From Bacteroidales bacterium MB20-C3-3 (GTDB lineage: Bacteria; Bacteroidota; Bacteroidia; Bacteroidales; UBA932), in the NCBI GenBank assembly GCA_035609245.1, contig CP141202.1, positions 124,001 through 188,000 of the forward strand: a stretch of 64,000 nucleotides of DNA. Direction: 5' to 3'. Shown here one piece after another: positions 18,710-27,422 of the stretch. Position 1 is the first letter of the stretch; every line of letters starts with the position of its first letter. The notes beneath the pieces were generated by a model. It ran no database searches. It was not told the origin of the DNA and saw only the letters and a list, made by a program, of their open reading frames with translations. Made by a program: the position numbers and the translations under genes.

Positions 18710-19072
18710 TTATCTTTTAATTAAAAGTCTCTTTACTCTTATTGATAATTCATTTGGGCTGAATGGTTTTGAAATATAATCATCTGCACCTAACTGAAAG
18801 GCTTCAATAATTGTCTCCTCATTCCCTATTCTGCTTAACACAATTATTGGTGTACTAAGTTTTAGGTCATTTCTTACTTTGTTTACCAATTCCAGACCAC
18901 TGCAGAAAGGCATCAGCATATCTGTCATGATAAGGTCATATTCGTTTGCCGATACCTTTTCAGAAGCCTGATTCCCGTCTGTGGCAACATCTATTGAGTA
19001 GCCATCGTTTTTTAATCTGTGTTCGATTGCTTTGGAAATAATTATATCGTCCTCGCAAACAAGAATCCTCAT
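18710..19072 (-). CDS. Single-domain response regulator (receiver only)
   Basis: A 120-residue CheY-like receiver with all key residues: acidic pocket E7/D8/D9, phospho-acceptor D51, S80 at the Thr/Ser switch position and K102 in the YISKPF loop. No DNA-binding or enzymatic output domain follows, so it must act by protein contact or as a phosphate shuttle. It lies 3 nt after the Hpt gene and 10 nt before the YaiO gene, inside the polysaccharide operon. A histidine kinase is not encoded nearby. The likely role is control of the synthase/export complex; this is inference from position. Confidence 0.92.
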   Translation of the reverse strand: MRILVCEDDIIISKAIEHRLKNDGYSIDVATDGNQASEKVSANEYDLIMTDMLMPFCSGLELVNKVRNDLKLSTPIIVLSRIGNEETIIEAFQLGADDYISKPFSPNELSIRVKRLLIKR

Positions 19073-19075
19073 AAG

Positions 19076-19423
19076 CTATAGTTTTTTTAAATCTGCAATG
19101 CCCTGGTTGATCATCTCCTCTGCCTCCACAACCATCTCAGTTTCGATAATACCATTTGCTGCACTTTTTTCAATTTTTTCAACCACAGGAACTGCGTAGT
19201 TTAATCCAACAACAAATAGATCTGACATTATTTTATGAGCTGCAAACCTAAGTGCTGGTGCGTCATTAGCTTTTGCACTATCTGTGATTGATTTTAACAT
19301 TGATGGGGCATTATCAATAAAAAGATTGACAATCTCCATAAAAAACTCATGATTTCCGTCTGACATCTCTTTTAAAAGAGACATATCAGGTTGAGGGTAA
19401 ATTTTGTTTTCTGTCTGGGACAT
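19076..19423 (-). CDS. Histidine phosphotransfer (Hpt) domain protein
   Basis: A 115-residue four-helix Hpt domain with phospho-acceptor H63 in AAHKIMSDLFVVG, matching the Hpt pattern AHxxxSxxxxxG. Hpt proteins relay phosphate between the receiver of a hybrid kinase and a second receiver. The downstream single-domain receiver is the obvious partner. It is the second gene of the operon, 39 nt after the esterase. Initiation at the ATG at 19423 gives a short polar N-tail before the first helix. Confidence 0.85.
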   Translation of the reverse strand: MSQTENKIYPQPDMSLLKEMSDGNHEFFMEIVNLFIDNAPSMLKSITDSAKANDAPALRFAAHKIMSDLFVVGLNYAVPVVEKIEKSAANGIIETEMVVEAEEMINQGIADLKKL

Positions 19424-19462
19424 AATATTCTGTTTTAATCGTATAAATTTAAGAAATCTCTT

Positions 19463-20305
19463 TTAATATCCAAGGTGTTCACCCTGTGCAATTCTCTTAA
19501 AATGGAAAAGATGCAAGTCCAGTGAATAGACCCAGTGAACCCAGGTGTGGTTACCGGGACTTAAGAGAAGAATGTTCTTTATGTCTAAAGAATCACATTT
19601 GTCAGTAAAGTCGCGGGAACTTTTTGCCAGAGCATCACTTTTACCGCAACTTATCAAGATTATCCTCTCCTTTAGAAAGTTATTTTTTTCAGTCTGTTCT
19701 TTAAAACCATTAAGTCTGTTAAGAGCTGACTGCTTTGAATAGTTGTCGTTTTCCACAGAGTATGGCCCAAGGACTTTGGGAATGTCACTTGTTTTTAATC
19801 TGGTATCCTCAAGATTCAATACTCCGGACATACTTCCGGCAGCCCTGAATTTTGAAATATCATCCAGGAAAACATTTACAGCCCCGTGTCCACCCATACT
19901 TAACCCGGATATAAATGTCTTTTCAGGATCAAGGGAATAATCTTTCATTATCAAAGGATAAAGCTCTTCGTGAAAAAATGTTCTCCATTGCATTCCTCCG
20001 GAGACAGTGCTATTGACATACCAGCTGTTATAGAAACCATCAGGAGTAATAATTATAAATCCATATTTATCACTCATTTTTTGAAGGTCTGCTTTGTCAT
20101 TCCAGTTGCGCCAGTTGCCACTCCATCCGTGAAGAAGGAATAGTGCCGGGATGCTCTCTCCTGAATAACCTGTAGGCGTATGAACAAGGATAGTATCATC
20201 GCAACCAAGGTGCTTAGATTTAATTATAATCTCTCTTTTTGAAGCATGTATCTGTGTGCAAAATCCCACTAACAGGAGAGTAATCAGAAGTTTTAGACCT
20301 TTCAT
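19463..20305 (-). CDS. Secreted esterase of the esterase D / PF00756 family
   Basis: A 280-residue alpha/beta hydrolase with a signal peptide (about 1-21). The triad is visible: nucleophile S136 in GLSMGGHGA, D224 in CGKSDA and H253 in PGNHTWVHW. LHGWSGN provides the oxyanion loop. The family includes acyl-sugar and feruloyl esterases and S-formylglutathione hydrolases. A signal peptide and its place as first gene of the polysaccharide operon suggest that it removes acyl groups from the exported polymer, or from host or plant polysaccharide. A TAATTTTG box stands 24 nt upstream. Separation from hpt (39 nt) allows a shared transcript but does not prove it. Confidence 0.82.
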   Translation of the reverse strand: MKGLKLLITLLLVGFCTQIHASKREIIIKSKHLGCDDTILVHTPTGYSGESIPALFLLHGWSGNWRNWNDKADLQKMSDKYGFIIITPDGFYNSWYVNSTVSGGMQWRTFFHEELYPLIMKDYSLDPEKTFISGLSMGGHGAVNVFLDDISKFRAAGSMSGVLNLEDTRLKTSDIPKVLGPYSVENDNYSKQSALNRLNGFKEQTEKNNFLKERIILISCGKSDALAKSSRDFTDKCDSLDIKNILLLSPGNHTWVHWVYSLDLHLFHFKRIAQGEHLGY

Positions 20306-20329
20306 TTTTTTACATTAATAATTATTATC

Positions 20330-20337
20330 CAAAATTA
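20330..20337 (-). promoter_or_regulatory. -7 box (TAATTTTG) for the esterase-to-GT2 operon
   Basis: Matches TAnnTTTG on the minus strand, 24 nt before the esterase ATG. It is the only clear promoter-like element found upstream of the six-gene run. A -33 TTTG is not seen at the right distance. Confidence 0.45.
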
Positions 20338-20340
20338 GCC

Positions 20341-20348
20341 TAAATTTG
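20341..20348 (+). promoter_or_regulatory. -7 box (TAAATTTG) for pgpH
   Basis: Matches TAnnTTTG, 36 nt before the pgpH ATG and only 3 nt from the oppositely oriented box of the esterase operon, so the two promoters are back to back. Confidence 0.45.
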
Positions 20349-20384
20349 TACTAGTCACACATTTTTTTATTTATTCGCTATCAA

Positions 20385-22379
20385 ATGATTTTTTCAGAGT
20401 GGTATAAAAAATATTACAGTATACTCTTCTTTGTTCTTGCAGCATTTACCGGCATGCTGATGCTCCCGGCAGAGGGGAAATTTAAATATGAATATCAGAA
20501 GGGCAGACCCTGGCTCTATGAAACTCTGATAGCCCCTGTTGATTTTCCCATATTAAAGAGCGAGCAGGAGTTAAGGGCCGAGAGAAGTATGGCTGCCTCC
20601 AAAAGTCCTGCATGTTATAATGTAGAACAGGAGGCCATGATTAGCACTAGAGAGGAGCTCCTCACTTTTTTTTCAAGCCTTTCTTCAGATTCTCTGATTT
20701 TACTTGATAGCAGAGTAGCATATCTTTACGACAAGGGGATAACTGAAAGAATGGATGGGGGAAATCCTCTTTCAAGAGTACTTATCTCAGATAATAATTT
20801 TACCCTGAAAGAGAGACCTGCGGCAGAGATTTTCTCTATTGAATCAGCGATAGCTTTTATTAACGAATTTGCCACACTCTCCAGAGATAAGTTAACCAAA
20901 CTGGAGTCCCTGATTAAGCCTAATCTGATATATGACAAAGAGGCTACCGAGTTGGCAAGAAGAGAGGCTGTTCAAAAGATATCTCCAACAAAAGGAGTCC
21001 TTTATGCAGGCCAGGTAATAGTAGCCCAGGGGGAGACAATTACAGCTGAGATAGAACAACTTCTTGATTCATATAAAGCGGAATATGAAATTAGTATGGG
21101 CTTTTCAGGAAGCTTACTTGTGTTGAAATCCGGACAACTTCTTATCTGTTTAGCGCTGTTCTTGTTACTATATATTACTTTATACTTTACAAAAAGAGAG
21201 ATTTTAAAAGAGAAGAGAAAACTTCTGTTTGTACTAATGCTGGTGCTTTTCTCAATTCTCGTTACAGTTGTTGTAAGAGGGATAAGCCCCTCATATCTCT
21301 TTATCATTCCTTTTTCTGTTTTTGCTCTTTATCTCTGCTCATTTTTCAATACAAAGATGGTATTGCCGGTATATATTGTAATAATACTTCCGGTTGTGAC
21401 AATTGCACAGAATGGAGCCGAAATATTTATGCTTAACCTCTTTGCCGGCAGTATTACTATACTTGCATATACATACTGGGATAAAGGGTGGATGCAGTTT
21501 GCTGTTGCATTTGCAGTTTTTATGACACTTTCCTTGTCATATATAGCATTCAGAATGGTAGAAGATGGAACTCTGGTGGAGATCAGCTGGAATACAACGG
21601 CTTATTTTGCCTGGAATGCAATCCTTATTGTTGCAGCTTATCCCTTAATCTATCTCTTTGAAAAACTATATGGCCTGGTATCAAACCAGCGACTTAAAGA
21701 TTTGGCGGATACTGACAGTAAATTACTAAGGGAGATGTCTGATAAAGCTCCGGGCTCTTTTCAGCACATTCTCCAAGTCGCAAGTCTTGCAGAGAGTGGT
21801 GTCTCTGCCATAGGAGGCTACTCTCTTCTTGCAAGGGTAGGTGCTCTTTATCATGACATCGGGAAAATTGAAAACCCTATGCTCTTTATTGAAAACCAAC
21901 CTACTGGAGCTAAAAATATTCACGAAGAGCTTGAACCGGCAGAGAGCGCCAGACTTATTATTAAACATGTTCAGGATGGTCTTGATATCGCAAAAAGGGA
22001 GAGATTACCACAAATTATAAAAGATTTTATTCTCTCTCATCACGGAAAATCAAAGACACTATATTTTTATAAAAAGCATATTAATTCAGGCGGAGACCCC
22101 TCTGATGCCCATCTCTTCACTTATGAAGGGATTATGCCCAAATACAAAGAGCAGGTAGTAGTAATGATGGCAGATGCAGTTGAAGCTGCATCAAGATCGC
22201 TGCGGGATTACAGTGAAGAGTCAATCTCAGGGCTTGTTGAGAGGGTGGTGGAGGAGAGAATTTCAGATGGTCAGCTTCTGGAAGCAGAGATCTCTCTTAA
22301 AGAGATAAAGATGGTAAAGGATGTCTTTAAGCAGAGACTTTCAGGAATGTATCACAGCAGAATGGTCAAGCCTTTATAA
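20385..22379 (+). CDS. pgpH: 7TM-HD family cyclic di-AMP phosphodiesterase (PgpH-like)
   Basis: A 664-residue protein with one N-terminal helix, a large extracytoplasmic 7TMR-HDED domain (about residues 40-245), a bundle of about seven helices (about 250-430) and a C-terminal cytoplasmic HD phosphohydrolase domain. HD-domain metal ligands are visible at H461 (SFQHILQVA), H490-D491 (ALYHDIGK) and in ILSHHGKS. Characterised PgpH proteins hydrolyse c-di-AMP to pApA, linking the nucleotide to osmotic and wall homeostasis. The gene is monocistronic, with a back-to-back promoter region and an overlapping terminator. A trkH potassium transporter, a typical type of c-di-AMP target, lies 17 kb away. 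Confidence 0.9.
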   Translation: MIFSEWYKKYYSILFFVLAAFTGMLMLPAEGKFKYEYQKGRPWLYETLIAPVDFPILKSEQELRAERSMAASKSPACYNVEQEAMISTREELLTFFSSLSSDSLILLDSRVAYLYDKGITERMDGGNPLSRVLISDNNFTLKERPAAEIFSIESAIAFINEFATLSRDKLTKLESLIKPNLIYDKEATELARREAVQKISPTKGVLYAGQVIVAQGETITAEIEQLLDSYKAEYEISMGFSGSLLVLKSGQLLICLALFLLLYITLYFTKREILKEKRKLLFVLMLVLFSILVTVVVRGISPSYLFIIPFSVFALYLCSFFNTKMVLPVYIVIILPVVTIAQNGAEIFMLNLFAGSITILAYTYWDKGWMQFAVAFAVFMTLSLSYIAFRMVEDGTLVEISWNTTAYFAWNAILIVAAYPLIYLFEKLYGLVSNQRLKDLADTDSKLLREMSDKAPGSFQHILQVASLAESGVSAIGGYSLLARVGALYHDIGKIENPMLFIENQPTGAKNIHEELEPAESARLIIKHVQDGLDIAKRERLPQIIKDFILSHHGKSKTLYFYKKHINSGGDPSDAHLFTYEGIMPKYKEQVVVMMADAVEAASRSLRDYSEESISGLVERVVEERISDGQLLEAEISLKEIKMVKDVFKQRLSGMYHSRMVKPL

Positions 22380-22399
22380 GACCTGACCATTCATTTTTT
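22360..22399 (+). terminator. Intrinsic terminator of pgpH overlapping its stop codon
   Basis: A perfect 9-bp stem, GAATGGTCA (22360-22368) with TGACCATTC (22384-22392), then ATTTTTT. The pgpH TAA (22377-22379) is in the loop, so the last codons form the 5' arm. The T-run abuts the 3' end of the oppositely oriented tmRNA. Confidence 0.75.
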
Positions 22400-22400
22400 G

Positions 22401-22796
22401 TGGAGATGGGCGGACTCGAACCGCCGTCCAAACAAACCATCCAAAAGCTTTCTACACGCTTATCCTCTCTTTAATTGTGGGTAATGAGCTGCCGGGAGGC
22501 AGGCTACTCAAAACTTATCCTCTGTTTCTTAAGACGCCTTAGAGGAGTAAACGCCGGCATCCTGTTTGTTTGATACCCCATATACAGAACATAACAGGAA
22601 TAAAGTTCTGCGGGATACTCGTCACGGCCGGACCTAGCCGGCGGCGATAAAGCGATTAAGCATGGCTTAATTACGCAGCGAGTGCATAGTTGTTGTTGCC
22701 AGTTAAGGCTTGAGTTCCGGGATTTACGAGCCGGCTTCACGACGCTCGACGTGCTTACAATCCGATTGAGTATGCTGTCAAAACCAAAACATCCCC
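22401..22796 (-). ncRNA. ssrA: tmRNA (SsrA)
   Basis: A one-piece tmRNA of about 396 nt that rescues stalled ribosomes and tags their products for proteolysis. The ends form a tRNA-like acceptor (GGGGATG pairs with CATCTCC through one G-U) with discriminator A and no encoded CCA. The 3' part contains a T arm (GGCGGTTCGAGTCCGCC). The 5' part has GGTTTTGACAGC, typical of tmRNA. The tag reading frame at 22700-22671 runs from GGC to TAA and encodes GNNNYALAA, a Bacteroidota-type tag. A 78-codon ORF through this region is only a by-product of the structured RNA. Confidence 0.97.
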
Positions 22797-22810
22797 AATT
22801 AATAAGTTCG

Positions 22811-22840
22811 CAAACTTACATATAATTAATCTAATTCAAA
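22811..22840 (-). promoter_or_regulatory. Bacteroidota promoter for tmRNA
   Basis: On the minus strand TTTG (22840-22837), an 18-nt spacer, then TAAGTTTG (22818-22811), 15 nt before the mature 5' end. The -33 element lies within the final codons of the upstream lysE-type gene, so tmRNA has its own promoter at the end of that gene. Confidence 0.7.
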
Positions 22841-23478
22841 AATGGAGCCAAAAATCTCCATACTCCTTCAAAAAAAGAGATCAGACCAATTACAATAATG
22901 ATAATGCCTGAGATCCGGTTTATCATCAGAAGCTGACGAAGTCTGAATTTCTTTCTGAATATGTTAATACCTGTACTTAGTGCATACCACCAGGTTGCTG
23001 CCCCTACAAATACACCGCCAAGAGCGGCAGTAATCATCCTGTTAGCAGCCTGGGAGTCAACATCCAAACCAACAAAGGCAAACATTCCCAGAATCAGGAA
23101 AATAGCTCCGGGGTTGGTAATTGTCATTAATATAGCAGAGAAGAGATCTTCCATATGTCTGTTGTTACCCTGGGCTTTCTGTCTGATCTGTTTTACAGGG
23201 TTTGTCAGGTAAATCTTAAGACCAATCAGTCCAACCACTACGCCACCAAAGAGAAGTACACCTCTTTCGTAATCTTCAATGAAACTTTGGATATAGGCCA
23301 GCCCCAATATGGCAAGAGCAGCGAATATTGTATCAGTAATTGCTGCTCCTAAACCGGTAATGAATCCTGAATTTCTTCCTTTGCTAAGTGTTTTTTGCAC
23401 ACACATAACCCCCATTGGTCCAAGAGGTATGGAAGCACCCAATCCAACGAGAAAACCCTTAACAAAGTCAATAAGCAT
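22831..23478 (-). CDS. LysE-family amino-acid exporter
   Basis: A 215-residue membrane protein with about six hydrophobic segments. The N-terminal GLGASIPLGPMGVMCVQ and the central MTITNPGAI motif are the family signatures of LysE/RhtB exporters. They use the proton motive force to export amino acids such as lysine, threonine or homoserine; the specific substrate cannot be read. It starts 5 nt after the TonB receptor stop and is presumably co-transcribed with it. Its 3' end overlaps the tmRNA promoter. No separate terminator is seen between it and tmRNA. Confidence 0.87.
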   Translation of the reverse strand: MLIDFVKGFLVGLGASIPLGPMGVMCVQKTLSKGRNSGFITGLGAAITDTIFAALAILGLAYIQSFIEDYERGVLLFGGVVVGLIGLKIYLTNPVKQIRQKAQGNNRHMEDLFSAILMTITNPGAIFLILGMFAFVGLDVDSQAANRMITAALGGVFVGAATWWYALSTGINIFRKKFRLRQLLMINRISGIIIIVIGLISFFEGVWRFLAPFLN

Positions 23479-23483
23479 CTATT

Positions 23484-25760
23484 CTAAAATTTAATTTTTA
23501 ATCCAGCTCCTACATTAAAGGGAACACCAGCCTGGGCAAAACCTTTTCCTGTTGTCTCAAAGTAGAATGTGTTATACTCACTGTCTGTGAAATTTCTCAT
23601 CCAGACAGATATTTCAAAAATAGATATTTTTACTGAACTCTCAATATCAACTGTAGAGTAAAATTTCTGTGCAACATCATTCTGTTCAGTCCAGTATATC
23701 TTTCCGGCTCCATTATATCTGATAGCTGCATTAAATTGCCTGAAGTTGCCTCTGTTTATTTTTACAGAGTATAATATGCCGGCATTCAGTGTGTTACGCG
23801 GAACAAAAGGAACAAATTTTCCTGAATAGTCATTCTGATTGTCTGTATAATGAGTAAATTTTGAGTAGGTGTAACCCCAGTTTAAGAAGGCTTCCAGCTC
23901 TTTGGAAATTTTGTAACTGGATGATATTTCTCCCCCTGTACTATATGATTTACCAGCATTTTTTGCGACTCTTCCAAGTCCTGTTGCTCCTGCAAACTGA
24001 ACCACCTGTTGGTCTCTGCTGTCAATATAAAAGAGAGATGCATTAAAGTTGAATTTTTCCGGAATTATCCATCCACTAAAGCCAATCTCATGATTCCAGT
24101 TATATTCAGGTTTATATGAAATTTTATCAGATATATCTCCTTCGATCTGAGCACCACCCGGCATTCCTCCCATAATTTTTGACTGTACTATGTCAGAAAA
24201 CATTTGAATGTTGTATCCTCCTGCTTTGTAGCCCCTTGCAGAGGTGTAAAAGAGTTTCAGATTATTGTTTTTGCTGTATTGAACAGAAAATTTTGGCAAA
24301 AACTGACCGAATGACTGATTTTCGTTTCCGGTTACTTCAGCCGGTATTTCCATAGAAATTGGTCTGGGTACCCCGGGCCTTACAAAAGACAAAGAGAGAT
24401 TCATTGCACTGTTGTAATCCAGTCTCTGTTTCTCATATTCGTATCTTAAACCAAGGGTTAGAGAGAGCCCTTCAGTAAATACTTTCCTCAATGTTACCTG
24501 ATGAAATGCTGCAGCTCCCCATGATCTCTGATCATATTCACCACTTACAGGAATTGTGTTGTTTCCAACCTTCATATGAAATGGCATTACTCCGGTTGTG
24601 TAGAGCCTGTCAAAATTATCCTGGAAGAATCTCTTGACACCATCTTCTCCAAATAGCACAGGTGCATCTGTATAGTTATTCTGAATGAATGCAGATATTC
24701 CGGAAACAAACTGATAATTTTTATCATTTTCTGATTTGAAGACCACCTCCTGAGTAAAGTTGCCAAACTTCTGAGATTGACTCATAGTATAAACAGATTG
24801 TGGTGTGAAATCCTGATCAAGTCTCATTGTATCTTTCAGATACTGGTATGCCGATATTAGATTCATCCTCCATCCGGGTGCGTTATGAGTAACAACAAGA
24901 CTAGTTGTGTTCAGAACACGCTTGTATGAAGAGGTGTCGTTGAATGACGGTGCAGCACTCTTTCCGGTCCCTTTATTGTACAAACCATATGGGTAAGCGC
25001 TGTGGTCGCTGAATTCAAATTGATTTGCAGCCTCTATCTTCCATCTTCTTGCAATATTATAAGCAACTCTTAACCTGCCTCCGGCTGAGTATCCATTGCC
25101 AATTCTCTTTCCGGTAGATTCGTTTTTAAAGAATCCTCCGTCACTGTTTAGAAATCCGCCAAGTGAAAATGCCAGTCTCTCATTTATCCTGTTTCTGGTA
25201 GTAAAACTTCCCCTGTACTGGCTAAATGTTCCTGCTTTTAGAGAAATTTCTGTGCCGGGATCAGAAAATGGTGATTTTGTTCTGATATGTACAATTCCTC
25301 CAAGAGCGTTTCTTCCATAAAGAGTACCCTGTGGTCCTCTTAAAATCTCTACTCTTTCAACATCAAGGAATTCAAAATCGAATGCACTTTTATCAATAAA
25401 TGGAACATTATCTTCATATAGTCCGATAGATGGTGATGGAGAGAATCTGGAGCCAATTCCCCTTATATATATAGCTGATGTTATTTTTGATCCGTAATCC
25501 GGGATAAAAAGATTAGGCACGGAAGAGGAGAGTCCTTTAATTGAGTTTTTTCCTCCCGATTCAACCTCTGCTCCACCAATTATACTGGTTGATGCAGGAA
25601 GCCGGTTTAGAAAGTAAGTCTCTTTGGGAGCTGTGATTATTGTCACACCTTCAAGTTGATAATTCTTAATTGTAGTATCTTTGTCCGATACTTGACCATA
25701 AAGGTTTAGAGCTGAGAAGAGCAAGATAATAAGAGCTGCTCTTTTTGAAATGGTACTCAT
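23484..25760 (-). CDS. TonB-dependent outer-membrane receptor
   Basis: A 758-residue protein with a signal peptide (about 1-22), a TonB-box-like LEGVTIIT segment near residue 37, an N-terminal plug domain (IYIRGIGSR..., LRGPQGTLYGRNALGGIVHI near 137-153) and a 22-strand-type barrel ending in a C-terminal aromatic strand (GAGLKIKF). It imports a ligand using TonB/ExbBD energy. It lacks the CarboxypepD-like N-terminal domain of SusC proteins and has no SusD partner, so it is closer to siderophore, cobalamin or small-metabolite receptors than to a polysaccharide-uptake system. The ligand is unknown. It is followed after 5 nt by the LysE-type exporter. Confidence 0.92.
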   Translation of the reverse strand: MSTISKRAALIILLFSALNLYGQVSDKDTTIKNYQLEGVTIITAPKETYFLNRLPASTSIIGGAEVESGGKNSIKGLSSSVPNLFIPDYGSKITSAIYIRGIGSRFSPSPSIGLYEDNVPFIDKSAFDFEFLDVERVEILRGPQGTLYGRNALGGIVHIRTKSPFSDPGTEISLKAGTFSQYRGSFTTRNRINERLAFSLGGFLNSDGGFFKNESTGKRIGNGYSAGGRLRVAYNIARRWKIEAANQFEFSDHSAYPYGLYNKGTGKSAAPSFNDTSSYKRVLNTTSLVVTHNAPGWRMNLISAYQYLKDTMRLDQDFTPQSVYTMSQSQKFGNFTQEVVFKSENDKNYQFVSGISAFIQNNYTDAPVLFGEDGVKRFFQDNFDRLYTTGVMPFHMKVGNNTIPVSGEYDQRSWGAAAFHQVTLRKVFTEGLSLTLGLRYEYEKQRLDYNSAMNLSLSFVRPGVPRPISMEIPAEVTGNENQSFGQFLPKFSVQYSKNNNLKLFYTSARGYKAGGYNIQMFSDIVQSKIMGGMPGGAQIEGDISDKISYKPEYNWNHEIGFSGWIIPEKFNFNASLFYIDSRDQQVVQFAGATGLGRVAKNAGKSYSTGGEISSSYKISKELEAFLNWGYTYSKFTHYTDNQNDYSGKFVPFVPRNTLNAGILYSVKINRGNFRQFNAAIRYNGAGKIYWTEQNDVAQKFYSTVDIESSVKISIFEISVWMRNFTDSEYNTFYFETTGKGFAQAGVPFNVGAGLKIKF

Positions 25761-25796
25761 GTGTAATAATTGTTACAATATTTGATCGGCGAAATT

Positions 25797-27422
25797 ATGC
25801 ATTTTAGTGTTAATAAAAAAACAAAAAGCGTTATCAGGCTTATTCTGGCAGCGGTTACACTTCTGTCGCTTCCATTTCTTGTAAAGGGAGCTGGGATTTT
25901 GATACTATTTGCCCTTACTCCTCTGCTAATGCTCGAAAATTATATTGAGAACAATAAAATTCCCTTCAGCTGGCTGATTATTTTTGTGGTGTTTTTTATC
26001 TGGACAGCAGCTACAACATACTGGGTTGCTTATGCAAATTTTAAAGGTGCAATAGCTTCTATGTTGATGTACTCTTTTGCCTTAACAGTGATTACAAAAT
26101 TATACGGGTGGTTTAAAAGTAGACAGGGAAGGGTCGTAGGGTATGCCTTTTTCATAACTGCCTGGCTATCCTGGGAGCATATAATGGCAGACGGGGAGAT
26201 TAACTTACTCTGGCTTGCACTGGGTAATGGATTTGCTTCTCTGCACAGAGTTGTTCAGTGGTACGAATTTACCGGTGTAGCAGGAGGCTCTCTGTGGGCG
26301 TTGCTCTTCTCTGTTTTAGCCTATGATACAATTATTTCCAGAGGTAACTGTGCAGCACCTCAAATGAGAGCCAGAAACATAACACTTGTACTCTTGCTGA
26401 TTGTCCCGGTATATATATCACATGCTTTGTATATTACATATGAAGAGAGTAGTGAGAATGCATCTTTTCTGATTATCCAGCCAAATATTGATCCATACAA
26501 CGATAAATTTGGGGGTATGACACAGAGAGAACAGGATGAAATTCTTATTAACCTGCTTAATGAGGGCTATGACAAATCGTTAGACTTTGTTATTGGTCCA
26601 GAGACATTTACTGCAGGCATAATTGAAAACAATCCTTACGAAAGTGACTCCTTCACCAGATTTGCAAATGCAGCAAAAGGGCTGGGAGAGGCAAAAATTA
26701 TAATAGGTGCCTCTACTCACTATCTCTACCCAAAAGAGGGTTACTCCCCTGATATTAAACCATTATCCTCTTCGCGAAAAATTGGTACAGGCTGGTACGA
26801 CTCCCATAACTCTGCAATTTTACTTGATAGTTCAGGTCGTTATCAGTTTTATTACAAATCAAAATTAGTACCACTTGTTGAGTATATGCCTTTTCAGAAA
26901 TATATGGATGGCTTAAGAATGTTTGTGATTGAGCTTGGTGGGTACTTTGGCAGTTATGGTGTACAGAAGGAGAGGAGTGTTTTTCATTCTTCTGACAGCG
27001 GGATAAGAATAGGAACAGCAATCTGTTACGAATCTGTATATGGTAACTTTTACAGAGAGTTTATACTTAAAGGAGCCAATGTTATGTCTATTATTACAAA
27101 TGACGGCTGGTGGCTTAACTCTCCCGGATATAAGCAGCATTTATGGTTTGATAAACTAAGGGCAATAGAGACAAGACGGTCAATTGCAAGGTGTGGTAAC
27201 ACCGGTGTAAGTGCATTAATTAATCAGAAAGGAGATATTGTCTCACAGACAAAATGGTGGAGCAGGGGGTGGCTTAAGGGAACTCTCTCTCTAAATGAAA
27301 AAATCACCATATTCGTTAAATATGGTGATTATATTGGAAGGGCTGCATACTACTCTATGCTGATTTTTATTGCTCTTGCAATTTTTGTCCTGACAAATAT
27401 TTCAGCGAGGGTGAGGCGATAA
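25797..27422 (+). CDS. lnt: Apolipoprotein N-acyltransferase
   Basis: Adds the third acyl chain to the N-terminal cysteine of lipoproteins at the inner membrane. The N-terminal half has several transmembrane helices; the periplasmic nitrilase-like domain has the triad E269 (IGPETF), K354 (YYKSKLVPL, followed by the VEYMPF glutamate) and C410 (TAICYESVYGN); a final helix follows. The ATG at 25797 is preferred to an in-frame TTG at 25770, giving 541 aa, close to the family norm. Its last 56 nt overlap the 3' end of the convergent ubiD-family gene, so both C-termini are encoded by the same DNA. Confidence 0.94.
   Translation: MHFSVNKKTKSVIRLILAAVTLLSLPFLVKGAGILILFALTPLLMLENYIENNKIPFSWLIIFVVFFIWTAATTYWVAYANFKGAIASMLMYSFALTVITKLYGWFKSRQGRVVGYAFFITAWLSWEHIMADGEINLLWLALGNGFASLHRVVQWYEFTGVAGGSLWALLFSVLAYDTIISRGNCAAPQMRARNITLVLLLIVPVYISHALYITYEESSENASFLIIQPNIDPYNDKFGGMTQREQDEILINLLNEGYDKSLDFVIGPETFTAGIIENNPYESDSFTRFANAAKGLGEAKIIIGASTHYLYPKEGYSPDIKPLSSSRKIGTGWYDSHNSAILLDSSGRYQFYYKSKLVPLVEYMPFQKYMDGLRMFVIELGGYFGSYGVQKERSVFHSSDSGIRIGTAICYESVYGNFYREFILKGANVMSIITNDGWWLNSPGYKQHLWFDKLRAIETRRSIARCGNTGVSALINQKGDIVSQTKWWSRGWLKGTLSLNEKITIFVKYGDYIGRAAYYSMLIFIALAIFVLTNISARVRR

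Noticed and set aside
22504-22740. 78-codon ORF on the minus strand
   Set aside because: It lies wholly inside the tmRNA and is explained by the structured RNA.
23484-25760. SusC/SusD polysaccharide-utilisation locus
   Set aside because: The receptor lacks the SusC N-terminal domain and there is no SusD, glycoside hydrolase or sensor next to it.
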